A stretch of DNA of 64,000 nt, taken from Caballeronia arvi. GTDB taxonomy: Bacteria; Pseudomonadota; Gammaproteobacteria; Burkholderiales; Burkholderiaceae. How positions within the stretch are numbered: the first letter of the stretch is position 1; each line of letters begins with the position of its first letter. Both the position numbers and the translations under genes were made by a program. The notes beneath the pieces were generated by a model. It saw nothing but the letters and a program-made list of their open reading frames with translations. It was not told where the DNA came from and did not search any database. This document shows positions 24,059 through 33,085 of the stretch, piece after piece. The stretch covers positions 62,001 to 126,000 of the forward strand of contig NZ_FCOM02000012.1 in NCBI RefSeq assembly GCF_001544695.2, given 5' to 3'.

Positions 24059-26221
24059 GATGCGGTGTTCCCTTGAAGATAGCGTTCCACGAGTTTCAGC
24101 ATCGCCTTCGATTGATACCCGCGTGCCAACTGATGCAGACGTGCAGCAAACGCCGCATCGGTCGGATTGCTCGTAGTAATCCGACCGGCCGACTTCGCAA
24201 TGCCGCTCATATTGCCGTCGCGCGAAAGGCGGTGCAATTCGCCGATGTCGGCGGGTGAAAGGCCGTGCAATTCGCCGATGTCGGCGGGTGAAAGGCCGTG
24301 CAATTCGCCGATGTCGGCGGGTGAAAGCCGGATCGATGAGATGCCGAAAAGATTCGTCTTGTCTCAAAGCCTCAGGCGCGATGGTAAGAGTCCAACTGAG
24401 CCCGAGCAATTGCGCGATGCGCGCCAGCAGAAGGCCGGATTTCTCCGGTTTGGTAATAAACGCGCTTGCGCCTGCTTCAAAACAGTTCGCGCCATTTATT
24501 CCGACAGTCGCGGCCGAGATCGCGATGATCAGCAGGTGCACGCAATCGGGCGTCGCGCGAAGCCGGCGTGTGACTTGAATACAGTCGATGCCTGGCATCA
24601 TGATGTCCGTGAGAATTCGATCAGGACGTCGCGCCTGCGCGAACGCGATACCTTCGTAACCGTCGTCGGTATCAACGACGATAAAGCCGATGCGCGTCGA
24701 TCGTTCGACCACGACAGCACGGTTCTTCTGCACGTCGTTGATCACGTGCACCTTGCGGCGCAGTTCTTCGTAGCCCGCGACAGCCGTCTCGGGCACGCCC
24801 GCACGCCCCGATGGCAACTCGATGAGGGCGGGTGGCAGTTCGAAACAGAACGCGCTGCCGCGGTCCATCTCACTTTCGACGTTCACTTCGCCGCCCATTG
24901 CGCGCACGAGCTGCCGGGTGATATCGACGCCGAGGCCAGTGCCGCCCGCGCGACGCTCTGCGCTCCACGCCGGTTCGATCGGCATAAAGATCGCCTCATA
25001 GTCATTCGTCTCTACGCGGATGCCCGTATCGTGGATTTTGAAACGCACCGAGCCGCTTTCGCCTTTCCCGACGATGAGGTGCATCCTACCCGCATCAGTA
25101 CGCGTCACCGAAGTCGCCAGCAGATTCGGCAACACCTGCCGCAGACGGCGTGCGTCGTCGCACACGCCTGAAGGCACGTCGGCCGTTAGCGTGCATTCGA
25201 ATCTCGGCTGATGTTGCTTGACCTTCGCGCTGGTGGCCTCGCAGATCGAATCGAGGACATCAGCGAGCGGCACGCCGCAAATCTCAGTGCGCCGCTTGCC
25301 GGTCTCGATCTTGGCGAAGTCCAGCGTGTCGTCGATCAGGGTCAGCAGGTGTTCGCCGCTTTGCTGGATGACGGCGACTCCATCGCGCTGCCGCAGGCTC
25401 AGTGTCGGGTCGCGGCCCAGTGTCTGCGCGTACCCGAGAATGCCGTTGAGCGGTGTGCGCAGTTCGTGACTCAGATTAGCAAGAAACTGCCCTTTCGCTC
25501 GATTGGCCGCTTCGGCGGAAAGTCTCGCTTCGCGCTGGAGCGCCGCCTCACGTTCATCGCGATAGGCCCGATGCACCCGTCTGCCCATGGCGTTGAATGC
25601 CGACACCACGCGGTCTAGTTCGTCGGGTTCCCTTGGCGGCTCACGCCGCAGAACCAGCGGACCCGGTGGCTCGTGGAAATCATAGTCGCTGACGCGGCGC
25701 GCGATCGCCTGCAGAAGTCGTGATACGAGGCGCGAAAAAATGAAGAAAGTGAAGAGCGCGACCAAGAACGTATTCGCCGCCTGACTGACAAGGATCACTA
25801 TCGCGGCGCGCATGATGCCCTGATACAGACCTGCGAGGGTCGCCTCGACATATAGTGTGCCGATACGCTCGATCCGATCCTTAACACGGTATTCGATCGG
25901 AAACTCGCGGGCGATGGCAAGGCGCGGCATGCGTTGACCTGCCGTCACCACCATGGCTGTCGCCGACGCGGGCAACGCGCGGACTTCGGCCGCACGGATC
26001 TCCGCAAGATGCAGCATACCTTCGAGTTCGAGCCGCAGTTGTGGTTCATCGAGCCGCCACAGTGCTTCACCCAAACTGTCCCGATTGCTTCGGTCGATAT
26101 CAGCCAGGCGGTTCTCGATCTGCGTGATGCCACGTTCGTAGTCGCGATACAGATGCAACGCCGTCAAGACCAGTGTCACAGCACAGCTAAAGGCGAGCAC
26201 TGTCGCGAGCAGCCTCAGCAT
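24055..26221 (-). pseudogene. Membrane hybrid histidine kinase, degenerate and frameshifted at the C-terminus
   Basis: Two membrane segments (about 1-22 and 137-163) flank a periplasmic sensor, followed by HAMP, HisKA (H252 in LANLSHELRTPLNG), HATPase, and a receiver (ILTDIMMPGIDC). The ATPase boxes are damaged: the N-box reads LPNLLATSVTRT instead of LxNLLxNAxKFT, and G1 reads DTGIR instead of DTGIG. The expected C-terminal helical domain (LSPADIGELHRLSRDGNMSG ... LVERYLQGNTAS) lies in another frame ending at 24055, overlapping the next gene by four bases. The kinase frame instead runs through a 33-base repeat and becomes fused in frame to the downstream kinase. This is likely a decaying gene. 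Confidence 0.75.
24234..24332. repeat. 33-base tandem direct repeat, nearly three copies
   Basis: Unit GCAATTCGCCGATGTCGGCG plus 13 more bases, at 24234-24266 and 24267-24299, with a third copy from 24300 that diverges after about 28 bases. The length is a multiple of three, so each copy adds 11 residues (LSPADIGELHG in the intended minus-strand frame, TRRHRRIARPF in the frame of the upstream kinase). It lies at the point where the hybrid kinase loses its frame. Slippage during replication probably made it. Confidence 0.9.
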
Positions 26222-26440
26222 TACGCTGCGCCTTACGCCACGAAGCCTCTTTCACCATGCGCCGAACCGGTCGATAGCCATATCTTGTGCAAGCGCGTCT
26301 GCCTTCATTTCCCCTATTCTGCACTCGTTGTCGAAGCTCGGTCTAGCGCCTGGTGAGCATGGCCCGCATGGACCTGCAGGCACGGACACGAGGAGGACAT
26401 CCATGTGCCCGCCCGCTTGCACTGTAGTATGCGCTTGCCC

Positions 26441-26710
26441 CTATCTGCCCTTTTCCACGTTTCCGCCGGCGAACATCCGCCTCATCGGGCGCGCCCGATG
26501 CCCGTTGAGTTCGTCGATCAAATCAGCCATATCGCACAGTGCTTGAAAAGTCCACTTGTCAAGCTGCTCGCCGTGATAACGCCGGAGGTCGCGCATCGTG
26601 TCGCCAAGGCGACGGAGCGCATTTGGCGTTGCGTCGATCATCGGCCAGCAGTGCATCAGATATGCGAGGGGTGTCACGATACATGGTGCGAATCCCGCGA
26701 CAGTCTCCAT
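26441..26710 (-). CDS. Small hypothetical protein, possibly part of a frameshifted gene
   Basis: An 89-residue frame whose middle (NALRRLGDTMRDLRRYHGEQ, LDKWTFQALCDMADLIDELN) reads as genuine helical protein. I do not recognise the family. An overlapping frame at 26559-26849 also looks protein-like in its first part (DAVFASKVDLLKHGDCRGIR...), and the two can be joined by one frame change near 26620-26640. The pair may therefore be a single broken gene. No partner is evident; the kinase operon starts downstream at 26221. Confidence 0.35.
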   Translation of the reverse strand: METVAGFAPCIVTPLAYLMHCWPMIDATPNALRRLGDTMRDLRRYHGEQLDKWTFQALCDMADLIDELNGHRARPMRRMFAGGNVEKGR

Positions 26711-27019
26711 GTTTCAACAGATCAACCTTCGATGCGAATACAGCATCATCGACGAGTTCGAGGCGGGTGGCAGTCGGTCCCGGCTGCAAAAGTCGGTGCG
26801 ACAAGCTGATTCCACCATCTAGATTTCCTGAGAGGGTTTCCACCTGCAACTCTTTCGCCGGCGCGGCAAATCGGTACTATGCGCCCGCTTAGATTCAGAT
26901 GGCTCAGGAAATCCTGATGGAACAAATCAGCAAATCCTGAGCATACGTTCCGTCGCGTCCGATTGGACGCTCGCGCCGTCACCCGTAGTATTGGTTCATC
27001 GCACATGGCAGGAGCAGAC
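26711..27019. other. Intergenic region, no secure gene
   Basis: Apart from the possible 5' half of the broken minus-strand frame described at 26441-26710, nothing here supports a gene, RNA or regulatory site beyond the AGGAG preceding the start at 27020. Confidence 0.4.
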
Positions 27020-27268
27020 ATGGCAGCAGGCGACACATCGCTGCGCGCTCAGGTCGAAAGGCTGGTCGGTGAGAAGCCTGATCAGACGATGCGCGTTCGG
27101 TTCATTGAACGCTCCCGCATCGGCACGACCCGCCAGGTGTGCATGCGCATTGAGTGGGCACAAGGATCACTATCGGTCTTTTTCTTTCGTCACGCTGACG
27201 GCTCCTGGTATCTATTCCCGCCGGGACAGCGCCGCCCGGAGATGGGAAACGGCCGATTGAACGCATGA
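27020..27268 (+). CDS. Hypothetical small protein with FFFRHxDGxWxxFPPG motif (copy 1)
   Basis: An 82-residue protein starting MAAGDTSLRAQVERL after AGGAGCAGAC. The core is RVRFIERSRIGTTRQVCMRI followed by VFFFRHADGSWYLFPPGQRR. A second gene in the window (29887-30162, minus strand) shares the motif FFFRHGDGNWNVFPPG and a preceding RVxR-type strand, so the two define a small family of beta-rich proteins. I cannot assign a function. A longer start at 27005 or 26963 is possible. An unusual small gene follows at 27291. Confidence 0.55.
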   Translation: MAAGDTSLRAQVERLVGEKPDQTMRVRFIERSRIGTTRQVCMRIEWAQGSLSVFFFRHADGSWYLFPPGQRRPEMGNGRLNA

Positions 27269-27290
27269 TCGCGCCACAAAGGAGTTACAG

Positions 27291-27500
27291 ATTTTCGACG
27301 ATCCTTCGAAAGCGCTACCGCCGAGCGTCGTCGACCTGCGCGCTTGGCTAGACAAGTGGTATGAATATGCATACAGGGTGGGCCTCGTGCAACCTCCGTT
27401 CACGCTGGACGAGGCGATTGCCGAGCGCCTCGAGGGCTATTTTGAAGCGGGTTCGACGTTGGCGGAAGGAGCGATGGCTTTCTTTGGCTCCGTCCATTAG
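27291..27500 (+). CDS. Hypothetical 69-residue protein, apparent ATT start
   Basis: An open frame of 70 codons with clear protein character (FDDPSKALPPSVVDLRAWLD, KWYEYAYRVGLVQPPFTLDE, EGYFEAGSTLAEGAMAFFGS) ending at a TAG at 27498-27500. AAGGAG lies 6 bases before an ATT at 27291, where an ATG would be expected (ATT TTC GAC GAT). The next in-frame usual start codon is a GTG about 28 codons in, which would discard half of the protein. Either a rare ATT start is used or the gene was silenced by a one-base change. It is 22 bases after the copy-1 hypothetical gene, so the two may form an operon. Confidence 0.55.
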   Translation: MFDDPSKALPPSVVDLRAWLDKWYEYAYRVGLVQPPFTLDEAIAERLEGYFEAGSTLAEGAMAFFGSVH

Positions 27501-27628
27501 TGGTCGACTCGTTGAGTCGCATAATTGCAAGAAGCAGACAACGAGTGAAGGCGGGCACGCAAGGCCTGAACTCCGTGGCAGCGAACTGGGCATGTCGAAA
27601 CAGAAGCTGCGCAACCGGCTCATAGCGT

Positions 27629-29308
27629 CTAACGCCGGCAAACTGAGGAGTTCTCGAGCGAGGGAGTGCCGCTTGAAAGCTCGCGGCGCGATGCCACGCG
27701 TCCAATGTCATGCGCAGACGCCTGTTCCGCCACGCTTGCATGCGCAGCGGAAATGCCCTGGTCCGCTATCGCAAACACACAAACTGCCAAATTCAAATGC
27801 CCGGTCTGCTCTTCGAGCGACTGCGCTGCTGCCGCTGCCTGCGCGACGAGCGCTGCATTACGCTGGGTCAGGATATCCATCTGCTCGACCGCCTGATTGA
27901 CCTGCTCGATTCCGACGCTTTGTTCGACCGCCGCGTCAGCAATTTCGCCGACAATTTGCGAAACCTGACTGATGGCATGTTTGACCTGTGCGATCGTGCC
28001 GCTGACCTCGGAGGCCTGCTGCGTGCCTCCTTGCACGAGGGTGGTAGACGACCCGATGAGATCCTTGATTTCCTTAGCCGCTGAAGCGGAACGCTGGGCA
28101 AGAGCCCGGACCTCGCTAGCGACCACAGCGAACCCTCGGCCCTGCTCGCCGGCCCGCGCCGCCTCGACAGCGGCGTTGAGCGCGAGAATATTGGTTTGAG
28201 AAGCAATGCCTTCAATCAGGCCGGTAATCTCGGAGATTCTGTTTGAGCTGTCGTTGATTGCCGTAATTGTCGAGACCATACTACGAACTGCTTTGTCTCC
28301 CGTTTCAGCCATTCTGGCCGTCTTCGCTGCCAGGCGCTTTGCGTGCTGGGCATTGTCAGCACCCTGTTTGACCGTCTCTGTCAGTTGCGTCATGCTGGCC
28401 GCAGCCTTTTCCAGAGACGCAGCCTGCTCATCTGTCCGGCACGAAAGGTCGGCATTGCCAGCCGAGATCTGTCTTGTTGCCGTCCCAATGGTATCCGCTG
28501 CCATCAGGACGGCGCAAATCGCCTTCGAGAAGCGCCCGATCAGTTCGTTGAAAGCTGAGGCCGTGCGGCCGAGTTCATCCATCCTTTCAACAGGCGCCCG
28601 ACGAGTCAAATCAAGCGTGCGGCTGGTCTCGTTAATTGCAGCCTGAATTCCGTCGAGACTGCGCCCAAGTAATCTCATCTGATGCCACACGTAAGCACAC
28701 GCCACCGAACCGCCGATCGCAATTAGCGCGGCCATGATCACCAGGATCCGCCTGTAGGCGACGTCATCGCGATGCCGCGAGTCATCGGCCTCCTTGCTGA
28801 GGGCTTCAGAAAGTTGATCGATGCCTCGTCCCATTGACATCGCGTAGGGGCGTACATGTTGTGCCATGACGGCAGCGGCCGCCGCCATATCGCCACTGCG
28901 GCCTAATCGCACGGCTCCGGTAAAGCCTTCCTCGAGGCGCGCCCTGTCCTCAATGAACTTCGCAGCGAGCGCCCGCGTAGAAGAAGGCTTGTCGCTGAGT
29001 CGAAACAGATCGAACTGTCGATCCGCCGGTCGCTTCAGGATTTCAATAAGATCAAAGCGTTCATTTCTAGCTTTAGCGTCGTCGATGGACATCGCCTCAA
29101 GAAGCTGGATTGCCCGGACGCATTGCAGTCGGAAAGCATTCTGGAGGTATTGCGCTGGCAAAACGACCTGCTGATAGAAACCTTCGGCCCGGGAATTTGC
29201 ATCGGCGATACCCTTCAGCCCGAACGCTGCAACGATCACGCATAGCAAACCAAATGCAGCGAAACTCAAGCCGAGCCGCGTCTTGAGACGTACTGGTGAC
29301 GAGGACAT
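27629..29308 (-). CDS. Methyl-accepting chemotaxis protein
   Basis: A 559-residue chemoreceptor. TM1 lies near 10-30 ([20 protein letters not shown]), followed by a periplasmic four-helix-bundle type sensor (about 31-185), TM2 near 187-210, HAMP, and the cytoplasmic signalling domain with the conserved hairpin tip [20 protein letters not shown]. It would feed ligand signals to CheA/CheW, which are not in the window, so it is an orphan receptor. Start at 29308 (MSSSPVRLK) or 29311. The last 50 residues ([13 protein letters not shown]...) are unstructured and end without a CheR-docking pentapeptide. Confidence 0.93.
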   Translation of the reverse strand: MSSSPVRLKTRLGLSFAAFGLLCVIVAAFGLKGIADANSRAEGFYQQVVLPAQYLQNAFRLQCVRAIQLLEAMSIDDAKARNERFDLIEILKRPADRQFDLFRLSDKPSSTRALAAKFIEDRARLEEGFTGAVRLGRSGDMAAAAAVMAQHVRPYAMSMGRGIDQLSEALSKEADDSRHRDDVAYRRILVIMAALIAIGGSVACAYVWHQMRLLGRSLDGIQAAINETSRTLDLTRRAPVERMDELGRTASAFNELIGRFSKAICAVLMAADTIGTATRQISAGNADLSCRTDEQAASLEKAAASMTQLTETVKQGADNAQHAKRLAAKTARMAETGDKAVRSMVSTITAINDSSNRISEITGLIEGIASQTNILALNAAVEAARAGEQGRGFAVVASEVRALAQRSASAAKEIKDLIGSSTTLVQGGTQQASEVSGTIAQVKHAISQVSQIVGEIADAAVEQSVGIEQVNQAVEQMDILTQRNAALVAQAAAAAQSLEEQTGHLNLAVCVFAIADQGISAAHASVAEQASAHDIGRVASRRELSSGTPSLENSSVCRR

Positions 29309-29565
29309 CAAGAACTCCCGCTTTCAAATGTAATAATGCCTCTGTCCCAACCGCTCGCAGCGGCGTCTCACTTCGGCACGAAAATCTCCGGTCTTGGACA
29401 TTACTTCGCCACCGCCGGACAAACCAGGAAGGCGAAGTGTCCCGGCTGGCAACGCCATAATCGCGGCAGCCGGTGAATGACAGCCGCCGTCTTGCCTATA
29501 CTGTTTGGCACATTCTGACATCCTAAGTGATGGTTCTTTGCCTAATCACTAGTCGCAAAAGAGCG

Positions 29566-29784
29566 TCATGGCGTCTTCGCGACGGTCCTGCGCTTTTCCT
29601 TGCCGCCCGCTCGTCGGCTTGTATTCTGCTCTGCCGATCGTGATCCTAAGGCGAGCCATGTATTGCTCAGCACATCAATGCGCACGGCCACGCGCAGATT
29701 ACGGCCGTTTATTTGCCAGCCTTTGCGAACGGCGTGGGCCATCGCGGAAGCGAAGGTCAAATCAATCGGCAGCCAGACCGGCAA
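29566..29784 (-). CDS. Possible small hypothetical protein
   Basis: A 72-residue frame from a TTG after GGAGTAGGG. The first 45 residues (PVWLPIDLTFASAMAHAVRK, GWQINGRNLRVAVRIDVLSN) have GC-rich third positions and read like protein; the tail is Lys/Arg-rich. I do not recognise it. It could be a fragment or a chance frame; no neighbour suggests a role. Confidence 0.3.
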   Translation of the reverse strand: MPVWLPIDLTFASAMAHAVRKGWQINGRNLRVAVRIDVLSNTWLALGSRSAEQNTSRRAGGKEKRRTVAKTP

Positions 29785-29886
29785 CCCTACTCCGAACTAC
29801 CTTCCGATCCCGCGTTTATGCCGTCGGCCTATATTGGACTCGATAGTCTTACAAAGCAGCGTCAAGTCCGGATGTGCCCAACGCTA

Positions 29887-30162
29887 TTATTTAAAGCCAT
29901 TCTTAAACGGCCCTTGAAAGCAAAGATCACTAGCTGCCGATGCCGACCGGCTGGCTCCGGGCGGAAAGACGTTCCAGTTCCCGTCGCCATGCCGAAAGAA
30001 AAAGATGATCACGCCGTTTTCGGGCCGTGACGACTGGACCCGAACACAATGATTTCGACCCAACCGCGCATGCCAGACACGGCTCACCCTCAAGGACGAA
30101 ATAGAATCACGTCCAAACCATTTTTCGACAACGCATCGTAAGGAACCCTCATTGAAATACAC
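29887..30162 (-). CDS. Hypothetical small protein with FFFRHxDGxWxxFPPG motif (copy 2)
   Basis: A 91-residue protein from a GTG at 30162 preceded by AGGAGGCTAAA, the best ribosome-binding site in this stretch. It shares with 27020-27268 the core IIFFFRHGDGNWNVFPPGAS and a preceding basic beta segment (LRVSRVWHARLGRNHCVRVQ). Flanking residues are not conserved between the two. Function unknown. It lies between the chemoreceptor and a porin relic. Confidence 0.5.
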   Translation of the reverse strand: MYFNEGSLRCVVEKWFGRDSISSLRVSRVWHARLGRNHCVRVQSSRPENGVIIFFFRHGDGNWNVFPPGASRSASAASDLCFQGPFKNGFK

Positions 30163-30347
30163 TTTAGCCTCCTGTCTGCAGGTGCCAAGACGCATCGCTG
30201 CGCATCACCTGAAGAATCGACGACCAACGCTATGTGCTCGTCTTGAGTTCATTGCCGTCCAGACGTATCAACGCAGCGACTTGTTGCTGTCGACATCGAA
30301 CGAACGTTGCTGCTCACGTCAGCCGTACTACGGCAACATTAAGTTGC

Positions 30348-30359
30348 GCTATCGTTAGC
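30348..30359. promoter_or_regulatory. LacI-type operator-like palindrome (one mismatch)
   Basis: GCTATCGTTAGC differs at one base from GCTAACGTTAGC, the perfect palindrome upstream of the MFS gene at 50976. A second near copy is 65 bases away. The target gene is unclear. Confidence 0.3.
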
Positions 30360-30412
30360 ATTACACTAGCATAATATTGATTCGGAGTCAAATAAAATGC
30401 CTATTCGAGAGT

Positions 30413-30424
30413 GCTTACGTTAGC
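30413..30424. promoter_or_regulatory. LacI-type operator-like palindrome (one mismatch)
   Basis: GCTTACGTTAGC, flanked as TGCTTACGTTAGCA, is one base from the perfect operator at 50976-50987. With 30348-30359 it could have been the control region of a gene now lost; a porin relic is adjacent. Confidence 0.35.
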
Positions 30425-30609
30425 AATGTTGCGGCGCTTGAAAGTATGTAGTTCATGAACATTGAATCGCAATGCGCCGCAGAGGACATGCTCGCGAGCA
30501 CGTCTGCACCCGTCCGGCGCCGCGTCGACGTGGCCAGCGCAGTGGGCTTGTCTGCATAATTCGCGATGTCCAATAGGCGCGCGCCGAGGCCGCCCCGTCC
30601 TCTGCTCTC

Positions 30610-30910
30610 TTAGGGTTGGACACGAAACCCCGCGCTCGCGAGACGCTGCCGGGTTGCCGATGAAGCCCCCATATCTGCCGATAAAAGCGTTGCTGCACAT
30701 CGCGCCGGTCGACCCGCCAGATAAACGTCCGTGCTCTTAATGGCAACCACCGAAGCTCGTCGCTCGTAACATCGGTTGGTCGAACGCCGCGGGAGCAGAG
30801 GGAGCAAACGTGGCAGCAGGCCACACATCTCCGTTATCGATACGACCGTACAAGATAACGCTCGTCTGCGCTTGCGCAGCCGATGCGCACGCGACTGTAA
30901 GAAATCCAGA
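30610..30910 (-). pseudogene. Porin gene relic (N- and C-terminal ends only)
   Basis: On the minus strand, one frame near 30905-30830 reads a porin signal-peptide end and first strand (ASAAQAQTSVILYGRIDNGD). A different frame ending at 30610 gives the porin C-terminus (KSTDVYLAG ... SSATRQRLASAGFRVQP), matching the end of the intact porin at 31165-32337 (KSTDVYLMAEY ... ATNRQFLASAGLRVRF). About 300 residues between are missing and the ends are out of frame, so this is a deletion remnant. It lies just downstream of the intact paralogue, suggesting a former tandem pair. Confidence 0.7.
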
Positions 30911-31164
30911 AATCCGAGTATTCGACTATTCATCTGTGATCCCATTTATTCCAACGATTTCTGTGCGATCCGAATCAGTCGGGACGGCGGATTGTCACCG
31001 TCTGTCGCCTATCAGCGGGCGACAAATGAGCCTGCGCCTCGGCAAAAGCGAGAACAGCGTGCCTGCGAACCCGACAAGCCTTTTATGGCGAGTACGCCGC
31101 TTGGGCCAAGGCGGACTGCTGGGCGGCAAACCGCCGCTCGGCGTGCCTTCCGTTCTCCGACCTC

Positions 31165-32337
31165 CTAGAAGCGGACGCGCAGCCCTGCGCTCGCGAGGAA
31201 CTGCCGGTTTGTGGCTGACGCTCCCCCACTGCCCCCGATAAAGGCGCCGCTGAAAATCGTTCCGGTTGCACCGCTCAGATGCTGATATTCAGCCATCAGA
31301 TAAACGTCCGTGCTCTTGGAGAGCGAGTACCCAGTCATCACGTTAAACTGATTCCATCTGGGCTTCGCGAGAACCGATACATTCGAATAACGTCCGTCAG
31401 TGAAGGTGTACGACGCCGCGAGCGACCATGCCGGCGTAACCAGGTACCGCACGTTTGCCTCATAGTTGCTAAAGCGGAGGTGGGTCGGCGCGCCGGTCGA
31501 GACCGGCGCAAGCGAATTTCCACGGTTGACAGCTGTCGCATCGGTCAGTAGAGACTCGCTCCACACGAGTCCAAACGTCGCGGCACCGAGAGCGTAGTTC
31601 GCACCGACGCCCCAGACCTGCTGGCGCGCCGCGTGGAAGGTGCTATCGCCTGAGGCACTGGATCCATCGAGTGCTCCAGTTACCCCGTTGCCCGGTTGAT
31701 CGATTTGCATGTATGCCGCGCTGATTGTCAGCGTCCCGATCGCGTAAGTTGCTCCCGCACTGAATGCGCGGTTGTCATTGAAACCGCCAGCAGTATTTGA
31801 CAATGCATAGACCCCGCCAAATCTTAAGCCATGAAAATCGGTGCTCGCATACTTGATGGAGTTATTCAGCCGGGAAAAGTCAGAAAAGTTGTCGTTGTCC
31901 ATCGGATGCGAAAATTCCAGGCCTCCAACAAAACTCTGCGCAAGGCTTCGAGGCGCGAGATAGTCGACAACTGAGTCATACTGGCGGCCGACCGTGACCG
32001 TCCCGTAAGCCGGCTCAGAGAGTCCGACCCAAGCCTGGCGGCCGAATAAGCGGCCACCTTGCTGAAGTCCACCTGTCTGACCAGAAAAACCTCCTTCAAG
32101 CCTGAATAGCGCCTTCAGTTTTCCGCCAAGTTCCTCGGATGCGAGGAGGCCCCAGCGGTTGCCGACAATATTTGACGACGATGCAAAGACGTTGCTATGC
32201 CCCGCTCCGGTGGATGTTCGCTGATCGCTCACATATGACAGACCGTTGTCGATGATCCCGTACATCGTGACAGAGCTTTGTGCGTGTGCAGCATGCGATA
32301 TGAGAATGCTGGACGCTAAAACGAAATGCCTCTTCAA
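31165..32337 (-). CDS. Gram-negative outer-membrane porin (Burkholderia type)
   Basis: A 390-residue trimeric 16-strand porin. The N-terminal signal peptide ends at AAHAQ (about residue 19), followed by SSVTMYGIIDNGLSYV. The eyelet-loop region and DSVVDYLAPRSLAQ are conserved, and the protein ends with the aromatic residue needed for BAM recognition (AGLRVRF). The start codon is TTG at 32337 with AGGAGACGATAAT upstream. The closest relative in the window is the porin at 60530-61684 (shared RSLAQSFVGGLEF and HPMDNDNF). The substrate is not readable, but co-occurrence with acid catabolism genes suggests small anions. Confidence 0.93.
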   Translation of the reverse strand: MKRHFVLASSILISHAAHAQSSVTMYGIIDNGLSYVSDQRTSTGAGHSNVFASSSNIVGNRWGLLASEELGGKLKALFRLEGGFSGQTGGLQQGGRLFGRQAWVGLSEPAYGTVTVGRQYDSVVDYLAPRSLAQSFVGGLEFSHPMDNDNFSDFSRLNNSIKYASTDFHGLRFGGVYALSNTAGGFNDNRAFSAGATYAIGTLTISAAYMQIDQPGNGVTGALDGSSASGDSTFHAARQQVWGVGANYALGAATFGLVWSESLLTDATAVNRGNSLAPVSTGAPTHLRFSNYEANVRYLVTPAWSLAASYTFTDGRYSNVSVLAKPRWNQFNVMTGYSLSKSTDVYLMAEYQHLSGATGTIFSGAFIGGSGGASATNRQFLASAGLRVRF

Positions 32338-32461
32338 TTATCGTCTCCTAAAAAACGCGTTTTTTGCTTTGTAGTTCTAATAGTGTTCGTGGTCTACGGC
32401 GTTCATACGGCTGTACCATCCCACTCCCCTAAGCCGCTCTCGGCAACTTCGAAGACGCCAT

Positions 32462-32902
32462 TTACTGAAGGATGCGGCCGCCGGCTACCCGGCTCTGCGC
32501 TGATATGCTGGAGAAGGCGGTTCCAAGCAGACCACCCGCAATGGACAAATTCTTCCAGAACTGGAAAGTCATCTCGCCCCGACTCATCGGGTCATCTAGC
32601 AGCCAGAACGGATGTCCGACGAAGGCGGTGAACAGGGTGTATAGCGCGAGGTAGGGCGCCACCAGTCTCAGACGAAATCCGAATACCAGAAGCAGGCCAC
32701 CGATCAGGTCCGTAGCTATAGAGGGCGCCGCCAACACTGAAGGTATGGGCATCCCTTTCGATGCGAGGTACCCCACGAACCCGCCGTAGGACAGAAGATT
32801 CTGAATTCCGCCGCAAATGAACGGGACCGACAAAAGCATGCGCGCCGCTGCTAATAGGACGCCTTCGAGACTACGCTCGGAAGTTGCGTGCACTTCGTTC
32901 AC
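32462..32902 (-). CDS. DoxX-family membrane protein
   Basis: A 146-residue inner-membrane protein with four predicted helices: LLAAARMLLSVPFICGGIQN, ATDLIGGLLLVFGFRLRLVA, YLALYTLFTAFVGHPFW and LSIAGGLLGTAF. The PFICGGIQNL and GHPFWLLDD motifs are typical of DoxX/YphA proteins, found near thiosulfate-quinone oxidoreductase and redox-stress genes. No partner is adjacent; it lies between porin and cupin genes on the same strand. Its role is unknown. Confidence 0.85.
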   Translation of the reverse strand: MNEVHATSERSLEGVLLAAARMLLSVPFICGGIQNLLSYGGFVGYLASKGMPIPSVLAAPSIATDLIGGLLLVFGFRLRLVAPYLALYTLFTAFVGHPFWLLDDPMSRGEMTFQFWKNLSIAGGLLGTAFSSISAQSRVAGGRILQ

Positions 32903-33085
32903 CTCGTTTTCTGAATGGATATGGTTGTCGCACCGCGTCGAGCAACTGCCTGTTGCGGCGACGCTGTTCCGCGGTAGGGCAGGCGTGCCCTAGACGCCGG
33001 CTCTGCAGTTTGAAATACCGGGCACGGGCACTAGAACGGATTCACTATCCTTCTGCTCCCCACTACAAACCCTGATGAACGAAAA

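Larger units (their letters stand above)
30163..30609. other. Intergenic region with two operator-like palindromes
   Basis: No gene is supportable. The region is A/T-rich around 30355-30400 (CATTACACTAGCATAATATT, promoter-like) and contains two near copies of the GCTAACGTTAGC palindrome at 30348 and 30413. It lies beyond the 3' end of a porin relic on the minus strand. Confidence 0.45.

Noticed and set aside
24234..24332. Tandem 33-base repeats as a CRISPR array
   Set aside because: Copies are directly adjacent without spacers, lie inside a coding region and have a length that keeps the reading frame; no cas genes are present.
24167..25171. Plus-strand frame of 334 codons opposite the hybrid kinase
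   Set aside because: Its translation is Arg/His/Asp-rich and includes the repeat read in antisense; the minus strand carries recognisable kinase motifs.
30776..31241. Plus-strand frames between the porin relic and the porin end
   Set aside because: They are antisense to recognisable porin fragments and lack coding features.
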